DNA from: a virus
Direction: 5' to 3' (one strand)
Length of the DNA stretch: 27,239 bases
IMG/VR virus record: IMGVR_UViG_3300032287_001043
Span: 1 to 27,239 of that record
Shown: piece by piece, positions 7,111-14,755 of the stretch
How positions within the stretch are numbered: the stretch's first letter is position 1
Layout of the letters: each line of letters starts with the position of its first letter
Made by a program: the position numbers and the translations under genes
The notes under the pieces: generated by a model
Seen by the model: only the letters and a program-made list of their open reading frames with translations
Databases searched by the model: none
What the model was told of the DNA's origin: nothing

Positions 7111-8858
7111 TGGAACTCAACCTGACCAACAGTGTCGACAAGCAATCCAAGCCCTATGGGGGCGAGGAGGAGGGCACTGCTGCGGCTCGATACCACCAGC
7201 TGGTCACCAACCGTGACGCCTACCTCGAGCGGGCACGGGATTGCAGCAAGGTCACCATCCCCTCTCTGATCCCTGATCAGAACTTCGGGGACCGTGGCCG
7301 ACTGAAGACCCCGTACCAATCGCTTGGCGCTCGGGGTGTGAACTACCTGGCCAGCAAACTGCTGATCACCCTGTTCCCACCCAACGCTGCGTTCTTCAAG
7401 CTGGAGATTGACGACCTCGCTCTGCGAGTTTCTGACACTGACCCGGCCATCAAGACAGAGCTGGACACGGCGCTGGTCCGAGTGGAACGGGCCATCATGT
7501 CTGTGCTTGAGGTGGCCAATGGCCGGGCCTCGATGCACGAAGCCTTCAAGCACCTGTTGGTCGGTGGCAACGTCCTGCTGTACGTCGCGCAAGACGGCAT
7601 CAGGGTGATCCACTTCAGCCGCTACGTCCTGTGTCGTGACCCCATGGGGAACGTCACCGAGATCGTGGTGGAGGAGGAGGTCTACCCCGAGGCCCTGCCC
7701 TCTGACTTCCTGCCTGAGGACACCGAGGACGAGGAGTACCGGTCCGGCCAGAAGACCATCCGCCTCTACACCTATGTGGAGTTCGAGGACGGCAAGTGCC
7801 ATTGGTGGCAGGAGGCCAAGGGCAAGGAGATCCCCGGCACTCACGGCATGTGTGATGAGGACGTGTCTCCTTGGATCCCACTCCGCTTCAACCGGGTGGA
7901 CTCTGAGGAGTACGGCCGCTCCTACATCGAGGAGTATTACGGGGATCTGCTGGCCCTCGAGTCCCTGTATCAGGCGGTGCTGGAGGGATCAGCTGCTGCG
8001 GCGAAGATCCTGTTCCTGGTCAATCCCAACGGAACCACCAGGCCCCGCACCCTGCAGAACGCCGCCAACGGAGCGATCGTCCAAGGCAATGCAGCGGACG
8101 TCAGTGTCATCCAGAGCCAGAAGGCTCAGGACCTGTCGATCGCACAGAACACCATCGACCGGATTGAAGGCCGACTGCAGTTTGCCTTCCTGCTGAACAC
8201 CGCCATCCAACGCCCGGGTGAACGAGTGACGGCAGAGGAGATCCGGTTCATGAGTCAGGAGCTGGAGGCTGGCATCGGCGGTCTCTATTCGATCCTGACC
8301 CAGGAGCTCCAGCTCCCCTTGGTGCGTCGGTTGATGCATGTTCTGCATAAACAGCGGAAGCTCCCTGCCTTTCCGAAGTCATCGGAAGGTGGCAAGGATC
8401 TCGTCAACCCCAGGCCGGTCACCGGTCTCGAGGCCATCGGTCGAGGTGACGATAGCAACAAGCTGGTGGAGTTCATCACCACCGCGCAACAAGTACTTGG
8501 CCCCGAGATCATGGCCAAGTACATCAACGTCGATGAAGCACTGCGTCGCCTTGCGGCCAGCAATAGCATCGACACCACCAACCTGGTCAAATCCAAAGAG
8601 CAGTTGCAGGGTGAAGCAGCGCAAGCTGCAGCAGCCCAACAGCAGCAGTCTCAGCAGGAGATGATCACCAACGCTCTGTCGTCACCAGCAATGGCGCAGG
8701 CAGCCAAGAACTACACCGCACCTGGAGCTCCCTATGGTCCGCAGAACACCCCAGATGGACTCAACACAGTCCTCCCAACCACGGCAAGCGTCACCGGAGG
8801 AGCAGCCCCTGTCCCTGGTGGGCCCCCCGGCGAAGGTGCCCCAACCCCAGCCGGTTGA
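7110..8858 (+). CDS. gp8: Portal (head-tail connector) protein, T7 gp8
   Basis: This 582-residue protein (T7 gp8 is 536) would form the dodecameric portal for DNA packaging and tail attachment. Blocks matching T7 include LGARGVNYLASKLL.TLFP, VGGNVLLY, EEYGRSYIEEYYGDL, RPGERVTAEEIRFMSQELE, GGLYSILTQELQLPLVRRL and VTGLEAIGRGDD. The Gln-rich stretch after about residue 490 and the Pro/Gly-rich end (GGPPGEGAPTPAG) are longer than in T7 and probably disordered. It starts in a TGATG overlap with gp7.3, preceded by TGGAG. Its last 125 nt are overlapped in another frame by a small gene. Confidence 0.96.
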   Translation: MELNLTNSVDKQSKPYGGEEEGTAAARYHQLVTNRDAYLERARDCSKVTIPSLIPDQNFGDRGRLKTPYQSLGARGVNYLASKLLITLFPPNAAFFKLEIDDLALRVSDTDPAIKTELDTALVRVERAIMSVLEVANGRASMHEAFKHLLVGGNVLLYVAQDGIRVIHFSRYVLCRDPMGNVTEIVVEEEVYPEALPSDFLPEDTEDEEYRSGQKTIRLYTYVEFEDGKCHWWQEAKGKEIPGTHGMCDEDVSPWIPLRFNRVDSEEYGRSYIEEYYGDLLALESLYQAVLEGSAAAAKILFLVNPNGTTRPRTLQNAANGAIVQGNAADVSVIQSQKAQDLSIAQNTIDRIEGRLQFAFLLNTAIQRPGERVTAEEIRFMSQELEAGIGGLYSILTQELQLPLVRRLMHVLHKQRKLPAFPKSSEGGKDLVNPRPVTGLEAIGRGDDSNKLVEFITTAQQVLGPEIMAKYINVDEALRRLAASNSIDTTNLVKSKEQLQGEAAQAAAAQQQQSQQEMITNALSSPAMAQAAKNYTAPGAPYGPQNTPDGLNTVLPTTASVTGGAAPVPGGPPGEGAPTPAG

Positions 8859-8955
8859 GCTGGTGATCGGTGACGTGCCGACATCAGGCATCCAAGAGCA
8901 GCAGGGCCGTCCTCAGGTGACGGTCGACAAAGACGGAATCACCACCATCAACTGA
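8734..8955 (+). CDS. Small Pro/Gln-rich protein overlapping the portal 3' end, 73 aa
   Basis: This frame begins at ATG 8734, preceded by GGAG (8722-8725) at good spacing, and ends at TGA 8953-8955, four bases before the scaffold ATG. The part beyond the portal stop (8859-8955) would otherwise be unexplained, and it reads as ordinary coding sequence (VELVIGDVPTSG...VTVDKDGITTIN). The first half is low-complexity (Gln, Pro, Ser). I recognise no family. It could instead be a C-terminal extension of the portal reached by a +1 frameshift in the G3C6 run at 8820-8828, but the ribosome binding site favours a separate gene. ATG 8755 is an alternative start. Confidence 0.5.
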   Translation: MVRRTPQMDSTQSSQPRQASPEEQPLSLVGPPAKVPQPQPVELVIGDVPTSGIQEQQGRPQVTVDKDGITTIN

Positions 8956-8959
8956 ACCC

Positions 8960-9799
8960 ATGCCTGAAGGAATCACGATCTCCGACCCCCAGACCCCGGC
9001 CCTCTCCCCTGAGAACGAGGAGATGCTCAAGGCCATGGCAGGAGAGGGGGAGTCGTCCTCCTCTGAACTGCTGGCTGGCAAGTACAAGTCAGTCGAGGAG
9101 CTTGAGAAAGGGTACAAAGAGCTTCAGTCCAAGCTCGGCCAGCGGACTGAAGCGACTGGAGATGAGTCGCCCCAAGGTGATGAAGGCGACCAGGACGAAG
9201 AACCCGACCAGCAGGCTCCAGAGCCCTCTGGCGATGCCAAGGAGATCTACGGCGAGTTCATCGGCTCGCGCCTTGAGGAGGCTGGGATCGACTTCGGCGA
9301 CATGAACACCCGCTGGCAGCAGTCGGGTGAGTTGACGGGGGAGGACTACACGCAACTTGAGGAGGCCGGTTTCAACAAGGCTATGGTCGACGCCTACCTG
9401 GCGGGCCTGCAGTACAAGGCCACCCAGGACAGCGACCTGTCTGCTCAGCAGATTGCTGCGATCAAGTCTGAGTACGGCGGGGATCAGGGCTACAGCCAGA
9501 TGCTCGAGTGGGCGGCAAGCAACCTGAGCCAGGAGGAGATTGACGGCTTCAATCAGATCGTCAACACCAGTGGCAACATGGCCACCATCAAGCTGGCAGT
9601 GGCTGGTCTCCATGCCATGTACTCCCAGCAGGCTGGCCGGGAACCGAAGCTGATTGGTGGTCGCACTGCCAAGGCCAGCAACGATCGCTTTGAGTCAACG
9701 GCTCAACTGGTTGAAGCGATGAAGGATCCTCGGTACACCAACGACTCCGCCTATCGCCGGAAGATTGAAGAGAAACTTTCTCGGTCCTCGATCTTCTAG
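8960..9799 (+). CDS. gp9: Capsid assembly scaffolding protein (T7 gp9)
   Basis: This 279-residue protein (T7 gp9 is 307) lies between portal and capsid genes as in T7. It would guide procapsid assembly and then leave. It is strongly acidic in its first 120 residues (SSSSELLAGKYKSVEELEKG, then a Glu/Asp/Gln-rich stretch) and largely helical, and it ends in a basic helix (YRRKIEEKLSRSSIF), the usual capsid-binding end of scaffolds. The 'ELLAGKYKSVEELEKGYKEL' segment is typical of podovirus scaffolds. It has no clear Shine-Dalgarno sequence (TGA ACCC ATG junction), so reinitiation is likely. It ends in two consecutive TAG codons. Confidence 0.9.
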   Translation: MPEGITISDPQTPALSPENEEMLKAMAGEGESSSSELLAGKYKSVEELEKGYKELQSKLGQRTEATGDESPQGDEGDQDEEPDQQAPEPSGDAKEIYGEFIGSRLEEAGIDFGDMNTRWQQSGELTGEDYTQLEEAGFNKAMVDAYLAGLQYKATQDSDLSAQQIAAIKSEYGGDQGYSQMLEWAASNLSQEEIDGFNQIVNTSGNMATIKLAVAGLHAMYSQQAGREPKLIGGRTAKASNDRFESTAQLVEAMKDPRYTNDSAYRRKIEEKLSRSSIF

Positions 9800-9828
9800 T
9801 AGCCTGATTCAGCAAGCAGGACGTCGAG

Positions 9829-9859
9829 ACCCTTGGTGCAAGCCAGGGGTTTTTTCTTT
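9829..9859 (+). terminator. Rho-independent-type terminator between scaffold and capsid genes
   Basis: An 8-bp stem pairs 9829-9836 (ACCCTTGG) with 9843-9850 (CCAGGGGT, one G-T pair) around a 6-base loop. Six T, a C and three more T follow. It lies 30 nt after the scaffold stop, in the only long non-coding stretch. It would lower read-through from upstream genes into the capsid gene, just before the candidate promoter. Confidence 0.75.
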
Positions 9860-9884
9860 GCTTGACATTGCTCTACCATTTGTT

Positions 9885-9908
9885 CACCTAGACCCGCTCA
9901 CTGAAGCG
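9885..9908 (+). promoter_or_regulatory. Candidate phage RNA polymerase promoter upstream of capsid gene
   Basis: The segment CACCTAGACCCGCTCACTG matches 15 of 19 bases of a second site right after the gp12 stop (14277-14295). It contains CTCACT, the core of the T7 promoter; 12 of 20 bases of 9889-9908 match the T7 consensus when aligned on that core. It sits 80-100 nt upstream of the capsid ATG, the place of T7 phi10. CTCACT also occurs by chance inside genes, so this remains a candidate. Confidence 0.35.
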
Positions 9909-9976
9909 ACGGCCCTCCGAGGAGGACACCCCCAGTAGAAGGGAGATTGAGGTCGGGCCAACCCCCAACTTCCTCT

Positions 9977-9981
9977 AGGAG
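9977..9981 (+). promoter_or_regulatory. Ribosome binding site of the major capsid gene
   Basis: AGGAG lies 6 nt before ATG 9988 and fixes the start. It follows a long untranslated leader (about 80 nt after the candidate promoter). The flanking AACT...AGTT repeats could form a weak hairpin over it, which is too small to claim as regulation. Confidence 0.8.
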
Positions 9982-9987
9982 TTCACA

Positions 9988-10971
9988 ATGGCTGCACCTA
10001 CCTTTGACGCTTCCAGGCTTGGCCTGGTCAACAACGCCGGTGGTGGTACCTGGGCAGGCGACAACGCTCTGTTCCTCCAGGTCTTCGCTGGTGAAGTGCT
10101 GACTGCTTTCCGCAAGGCCACCATCTTCGAGGCCCTGCACAGTGTCCGCACCATCAGCTCCGGCAAGAGCGCCAGTTTCCCGATCATCGGTCTCAACAGT
10201 GCTGCGTATCACACGCCCGGCACGATGATGACCGGCACCCAGATGAAGCACGCTGAGGCTGTCATCAAGATCGACGACAAGCTGGTGTCGAACGTCTTCA
10301 TCGCCGACATCGACGAAGCGAAGAACCATTACGACGTCCGCTCTCCCTACTCCGGGGAGATGGGCAATGCTCTGGCCTACACGTTTGACAAGAACGTGGC
10401 TGCCACCATCGCCAAGGCCGCTCGTACCGCCACCAACTTCAACACCGATCTGCCCGGCGGCACCCGCATCAAGATCGTTGCTGCCTCCAAGAGCGCCATC
10501 ACCGGCTCTCAACTGGCTGCTGCACTCTTCAGTGCTGCCACTCAGATGGATGTGAACAACCTGCCTGAGAACGATCGCTATTGCGTCCTGGCTCCGGCCG
10601 AGTACTACAAGCTCGTCCAGACCACCGACGTGATCAACCGTGATTGGGGCGGTGCTGGTGCCTATGCCGACGGCACCGTCCTGCGGGTCGCTGGCATCAC
10701 CATCCTCAAGTCGAACCACCTGCCCACCACCAACCGGTCCACCACTACCGGTGAGCAGAACGACTACACCGGCAACTTCACTGACTGCGTGGCCCTTACC
10801 TTCAACAAGCAAGCGGTCGGCACTGTGAAGCTGATGGACCTGAAGATGGAGCAGACTGGCTCTGACGTTCACGCCCTCTGGCAGGGCACCTTCATGGTGG
10901 CCAGCATGGCCCTTGGCACCGGGGTTCTTCGCCCTGACTGCGCCGTGGAGATCTACACCGCCACCAGCTGA
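9988..10971 (+). CDS. gp10: Major capsid protein (T7 gp10A)
   Basis: This 327-residue protein (T7 gp10A is 345) forms the icosahedral shell with an HK97-type fold. Conserved blocks include LFLQVFAGEVLTAFRKA, VRTISSGKSASFPIIG, AAYHTPG, NHYDVRSPYSGEMG, then QAVGTVKLMDLKME and GTGVLRP near the C-terminus, all aligned in order with T7. It is the only structural gene with its own long leader, flanked by a terminator and candidate promoter upstream and a strong hairpin downstream, as expected for the most highly expressed gene. I see no slippery site or downstream frame that would give a T7-like gp10B. Confidence 0.97.
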   Translation: MAAPTFDASRLGLVNNAGGGTWAGDNALFLQVFAGEVLTAFRKATIFEALHSVRTISSGKSASFPIIGLNSAAYHTPGTMMTGTQMKHAEAVIKIDDKLVSNVFIADIDEAKNHYDVRSPYSGEMGNALAYTFDKNVAATIAKAARTATNFNTDLPGGTRIKIVAASKSAITGSQLAAALFSAATQMDVNNLPENDRYCVLAPAEYYKLVQTTDVINRDWGGAGAYADGTVLRVAGITILKSNHLPTTNRSTTTGEQNDYTGNFTDCVALTFNKQAVGTVKLMDLKMEQTGSDVHALWQGTFMVASMALGTGVLRPDCAVEIYTATS

Positions 10972-10982
10972 CGGTTGACCTT

Positions 10983-11000
10983 GGGGCCCTTCGGGGCCCC
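10983..11000 (+). terminator. Perfect GC hairpin after capsid gene (T-phi position)
   Basis: GGGGCCC pairs with GGGCCCC around a TTCG tetraloop closed by C-G, an exceptionally stable RNA hairpin, 12 nt after the capsid stop. The following bases are TCCCCCTTTCC, so the U tract is poor. T7 has its main late terminator (T-phi) at the same place. It may act as a partial terminator, or as a 3' mRNA stabiliser or processing boundary. The gp11 ribosome binding site (CGGAG, 11011-11015) lies just downstream. Confidence 0.6.
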
Positions 11001-11021
11001 TCCCCCTTTCCGGAGTCCACC

Positions 11022-11630
11022 ATGACCCTTGCTCGCACCACCTTCCTGGAGGCCGTGAACCGAGTCCTTCAGATGATGGGGGAAGCTCCGGTCAATGGCT
11101 TGGATGGCCAGTACGGCCTGGCCCAGCAGGCCCAGACGATGCTCAACGAGATCAGCCGACGGATCCAGTCGGAAGGCTGGTCGTTCAATACAGACTTCGA
11201 GTTCACCCTGATGAGGGACGCCGTCACCGGTGAGATTGCGGTGGGCGCCAACGTCAGCAAAGTGGTCATCGACCCCTACAACTACACGAACCTGGACGTG
11301 GTTCAGCGTGGGAGTCGGCTCTACGACAGGCGCAACAACACCTACTCCTTTGATGCCGACCTGAAGGCAGACATCACCTACATCCTCGAGTGGGAGGAGC
11401 TCCCCGAGTACGCCCTGGAATACATCACCACCAAGGCTGGTCGTCACCTGCAGGAGGCGATCCTTGGCAGTGCTGACCTGACCCGGATCAACATGTCCGC
11501 AGAGGCTGAAGCCCGGTCTGCGTTCCTCGAGCAAGAGATGAGCGTCAGCCAACCCAACATGCTGAGAGGGAACCCCAACCACACTGGGGTCTTCATGACC
11601 TTCATGCCCAGTCGGGCACTGCAGCGTTGA
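11022..11630 (+). CDS. gp11: Tail tubular protein A / adaptor (T7 gp11)
   Basis: This 202-residue protein (T7 gp11 is 196) forms the ring joining portal to nozzle. Family features are the N-terminal FLEAVNRVLQMMGEAPVN, then MLNEISRRIQSEGWSFNT, IDPYNY.NLDVVQRGSRLYDRRN, and Y.LEWEELPEYALEYI...AGRHLQ. It starts at ATG 11022 with CGGAG 7 nt upstream. It follows the capsid gene and hairpin as in T7 and is 3 nt from gp12. Confidence 0.95.
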   Translation: MTLARTTFLEAVNRVLQMMGEAPVNGLDGQYGLAQQAQTMLNEISRRIQSEGWSFNTDFEFTLMRDAVTGEIAVGANVSKVVIDPYNYTNLDVVQRGSRLYDRRNNTYSFDADLKADITYILEWEELPEYALEYITTKAGRHLQEAILGSADLTRINMSAEAEARSAFLEQEMSVSQPNMLRGNPNHTGVFMTFMPSRALQR

Positions 11631-11633
11631 ACC

Positions 11634-14285
11634 ATGCCACTTATCAGCAGCTCCATCCCCAACCTGATCAATGGGGTCAGTCAGCAACCTGCTGCACTGC
11701 GCCTGGCCAGTCAGGCCGAGCAGGTTGTCAACTGCCTGCCAAGCCCGGTGGAGGGACTGCGGAAGCGGCCACCCAGCAACCACATCGCCAAGCTGTTCAA
11801 TGGCACCGCTGGCACCGGTCGCCCCTTCACCACGATCGTTGACCGAGACGGGGTGATTCGGTACCTGATCTTGATTCAGGACAACGCCATCAAGGTCTTC
11901 GGGTTGGACGGGTCAGTCAAGACGGTGGCCACCCCTGACGGCACGTCCTACCTGGACATTGTTGGCGAGCCAAGCAACGTGTTCCGAGTGGCATCGGTTG
12001 CGGACTACACCTTCATCGTCAACCGAGAGAAGACGGTGGCGATGAGCGCGACGACGTCCCCGACATGGGGCACCAAGTCGATGGTATTCATCCGGTCGGC
12101 CGAGTACGCCACCACCTACAGCATCACCGTCAACAGCACGACGGTCAGCTACACCACGCTTCCGGCTGGCGGCAAGAGCATCGCTGCGTCCTACGCCCGG
12201 GCAAGCAACACCGTCACTGTGACCTGCACGGCGGCCCATGGCTTGGCTACCGGCAACCAGGTTGACATGACCTTCCAGTCGGGTTCTGGCACGGCTGGCA
12301 CATTCACGATTACCGTCACCAGCTCTACAGTCTTCACTTACACAGACCCAGTCGGTGGTACGACGTCAGGAAATTGCACGATTGTTTATCAACCAAACTA
12401 CTCACCAAGTACAACGGAGATTGCATCGGCACTGGGTACGTCGCTTGCTACGGCATTGGGCGGAAGCTGGACTGTCACTAGCAGCTCAAGTGCTTACGTT
12501 GTAAGGATTGCCAAGAATGATGGCACTGACTACACACTGAGCTCTTTGGACACAAAGACAGGTCTCGCCAGCGTGGCCGTCAAAGGTTCGATTGACTCCA
12601 TCTCTGATCTTCCAACCACTGCAGAACATGGATTCATCGTCAAGATCCAAGGGTCGGTATCAACAGGGTTGGATGATTACTACGTTCAGTTTGTAGCAAA
12701 CTCTGGATCTGGCTTTGGTCATGGCATCTGGCAGGAGACGGTGGCCCCTGGCATCCAGTACCTGTTCGACGCCACGACCATGCCGCATGTGCTGGTCCGG
12801 GAGAACGACGGCACCTTCACCTTCAGAAAGTTCACCTGGTCTGGTCGCATTGCCGGGGATGCTTCGACCGCCGCAAACCCCAGCTTCGTCGGCAGCAAGA
12901 TCCAGAACATCAACCTGTTCCGCAACCGGCTGGTCTTCCTTGCGGATGAGAGCGTCATCCTGTCGACCACCGATGCCTACGACCGGTTCTGGCCGGAGAC
13001 GGTGCAGACGGTGGTTGACAGTGACCCGATCGACTTGCTGGCCGGTGGTCGGAAGATCAACTTCCTGATCAGCAGCCTGGCCTTTGCCAACACCCTGCTG
13101 CTCTTCAGTCGCCACGGCCAGTTCCGCCTGGACAGCGGCGCATCGGTTGGTTCAAGCCTCACACCCAAGACAGCCAACATCACGCTGGTCACCACCTTCG
13201 AGATGCTGGACAACGTCGACCCGGTAGGTGTCGGCCGCACCATCTATTTCGCCATCCCCAAGGGGGACTACAGCGGGCTGAGGGAGTTCTTCCTGCCGGA
13301 TGCCAGCGGCCCGGTTCCCCTTTCGGAAGAGGTGACGTCCTCAGTTCCCAAGTACCTTCCCCTGAATCTGTCCACGCTGGTGGCATCGGTCTCCGAGGAG
13401 GCCATGCTGCTGATCGGCAAGGACCAACCCAAGCGGCTCTACCTCTACAAGTTCTATTTCGAGGACGACAAGAAGCTCCAATCCTCCTGGTCCTATTGGG
13501 AGTTCACCAGCTCCAAGACCGTGATCGGTGCGGACATGATCGACAGCGATCTGTACGTCGTCGTCGAGTACAGCAATGGGGTCTACCTCGAGAGGATTCA
13601 GACGCGCCCGGACAACGTGGACAGCGGCAGCACCATTGAGATCGGCCTGGACCGCAAGGCAAGTGAAGCCAGCTGCTCTGTGGCACTGACCAACCCTGCT
13701 GGTCTCGATGTCCAGAGCACCATCACCCTGCCGTACCCGATCGCCAGCGGGAGCTCCATGGTGGTGGTCGGTCGGTTCTATGCAGGCAACACCCTGCAGC
13801 ATGGGCAGGTTCTGGTTCCGATCAGTCAGACGACGTCCGGTGGTGCTGGTGGCAACGGCACCCTTGTGGTCCGTGGTGATCTGACGGCTGCCAAGTTCTT
13901 CGTTGGCGAGACCTACGAGATGCTCTACCAGTTCTCCACCCAGTTCCTGAAGGAGCAACCGCCGGGTGGTGGCATGGCAGTGATCGGTGGGCCCAAGCTG
14001 CAGCTGCGGACCTGGACCCTGGTCTTCGACAAGACCAGCCACTTCAACCTGAAGGTGACTCCCCGCAACCGCGATACCTACACCTACCCGTACAACGGGA
14101 CAGAGATCGGTGACTCCGAGATCAGCATTGGCGAGGTGGGCCTGCGAACGGGATCCTTCAGAGTTCCAGTGATGGCCCAGAATGTTGATGCCAGAATCGA
14201 AATCACCAGCAGCAGTCCGCTGCCGTGTCGGATTCAGTCAGCCGAATGGGAAGGATGGTATCACTCCAGAGCAGCCCGCCTGTAA
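11634..14285 (+). CDS. gp12: Tail tubular protein B / nozzle (T7 gp12)
   Basis: This 883-residue protein (T7 gp12 is 794) forms the tail nozzle. Family blocks include the N-terminal LINGVSQQPAALRLASQAEQ.VNCLPSPVEGL.KRPP, then RNRLVFLADESVILSTTDAYDRFWPETV and DNVDPVGVGRTIYFAIPKGDYSGLREFF. Between about residues 155 and 345 it carries extra beta-rich sequence, including a repeat-type block around VTCTAAHGLATGNQVDMTF (near residues 187-245) of a kind found in many phage tail proteins. The second half of this insert (about 12300-12715) is lower in GC than its surroundings. It starts 3 nt after gp11 with no Shine-Dalgarno sequence and overlaps gp13 by about 30 nt. Confidence 0.95.
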   Translation: MPLISSSIPNLINGVSQQPAALRLASQAEQVVNCLPSPVEGLRKRPPSNHIAKLFNGTAGTGRPFTTIVDRDGVIRYLILIQDNAIKVFGLDGSVKTVATPDGTSYLDIVGEPSNVFRVASVADYTFIVNREKTVAMSATTSPTWGTKSMVFIRSAEYATTYSITVNSTTVSYTTLPAGGKSIAASYARASNTVTVTCTAAHGLATGNQVDMTFQSGSGTAGTFTITVTSSTVFTYTDPVGGTTSGNCTIVYQPNYSPSTTEIASALGTSLATALGGSWTVTSSSSAYVVRIAKNDGTDYTLSSLDTKTGLASVAVKGSIDSISDLPTTAEHGFIVKIQGSVSTGLDDYYVQFVANSGSGFGHGIWQETVAPGIQYLFDATTMPHVLVRENDGTFTFRKFTWSGRIAGDASTAANPSFVGSKIQNINLFRNRLVFLADESVILSTTDAYDRFWPETVQTVVDSDPIDLLAGGRKINFLISSLAFANTLLLFSRHGQFRLDSGASVGSSLTPKTANITLVTTFEMLDNVDPVGVGRTIYFAIPKGDYSGLREFFLPDASGPVPLSEEVTSSVPKYLPLNLSTLVASVSEEAMLLIGKDQPKRLYLYKFYFEDDKKLQSSWSYWEFTSSKTVIGADMIDSDLYVVVEYSNGVYLERIQTRPDNVDSGSTIEIGLDRKASEASCSVALTNPAGLDVQSTITLPYPIASGSSMVVVGRFYAGNTLQHGQVLVPISQTTSGGAGGNGTLVVRGDLTAAKFFVGETYEMLYQFSTQFLKEQPPGGGMAVIGGPKLQLRTWTLVFDKTSHFNLKVTPRNRDTYTYPYNGTEIGDSEISIGEVGLRTGSFRVPVMAQNVDARIEITSSSPLPCRIQSAEWEGWYHSRAARL

Positions 14286-14755
14286 CCGCTCACTGTCGAC
14301 GCACTCAGCCGTCTGACATCCGCGTCGTTGCCGACAACATGCGGGCAGAGGACGTGGCAGAAGTCAAGGCCCACTCAGGATTGGATCCTGACCAGGCCTT
14401 GCTGCTGTCCTACTTCCACAGTGAACCCTGCCTGTCGATTGTCAGCCGTCACGGCGACGTCATCGGCATGTGGGGTGTGGTTCCGCAGGAGGACAGGACA
14501 GGAAGGATCTGGATGCTTGGGACTGATGCGATGCTTGATGATCCCCAAGATCGACGCACCTTTCTTCGGCAGTCGAAGGAGGTGCTGCGTGAACTCCATC
14601 ACCAGTTCATTCTTCTCTTCAACGAAGTCGACGCAAGGAACACTGTTCACATCCGCTGGTTGCGATGGATGGGCTTTACGTTCGTCCGGTATCGCCCAAA
14701 CTATGGGACAGAGGGACAGCCTTTTTACGAATTTTGCAAGGTGAGCCATGTGTAG
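14255..14755 (+). CDS. gp13: Internal virion protein gp13-like (GNAT-like fold)
   Basis: This product is about 166 residues (T7 gp13 is 138). The best match is the C-terminal half: WMLGTDAML, a helix RRTFLRQSKEVLREL, NTVHIRWLRWMGFTFVRY and GQPFYEFCK, matching the T7 gp13 pattern of W.VTSDQVWRL, NTSHIRFLKTIGA and GQFQLFTITK. The pattern resembles an acetyltransferase fold, but no activity is implied; T7 gp13 is needed for assembly of infective virions. The start is uncertain: ATG 14255, ATG 14246 and GTG 14225 are all inside gp12, and homology seems to begin only near SDIRVVADNM (about 14318). The gene overlaps gp14 by 8 nt. Confidence 0.8.
   Translation: MVSLQSSPPVTAHCRRTQPSDIRVVADNMRAEDVAEVKAHSGLDPDQALLLSYFHSEPCLSIVSRHGDVIGMWGVVPQEDRTGRIWMLGTDAMLDDPQDRRTFLRQSKEVLRELHHQFILLFNEVDARNTVHIRWLRWMGFTFVRYRPNYGTEGQPFYEFCKVSHV
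14277..14295 (+). promoter_or_regulatory. Candidate phage promoter at gp12/gp13 junction
   Basis: CGCCTGTAACCGCTCACTG straddles the gp12 stop and shares 15 of 19 bases, including an unbroken CCGCTCACTG, with the site before the capsid gene. T7 has promoter phi13 at this junction. It lies within the 5' coding part of gp13, so it would have to serve gp14 onwards, or gp13 would start later. Confidence 0.3.

Noticed and set aside
9862-9890. Host sigma-70 promoter with a perfect TTGACA -35 box
   Set aside because: No acceptable -10 box occurs 16-18 nt downstream (TCACCT, CACCTA, ACCTAG). A phage promoter is the better candidate in this interval.
9898-10872. Long minus-strand open frame (324 codons) opposite the capsid gene
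   Set aside because: It mirrors the codon structure of a confident capsid gene in GC-rich DNA and shows no recognisable motif. The same holds for long minus-strand frames at 6903-7844, 10953-11783 and 13341-14042.
10940-11015. gp10B-type frameshift at the capsid gene end
   Set aside because: No slippery heptamer near the stop, and the intergenic stretch to gp11 is short and dominated by the hairpin.
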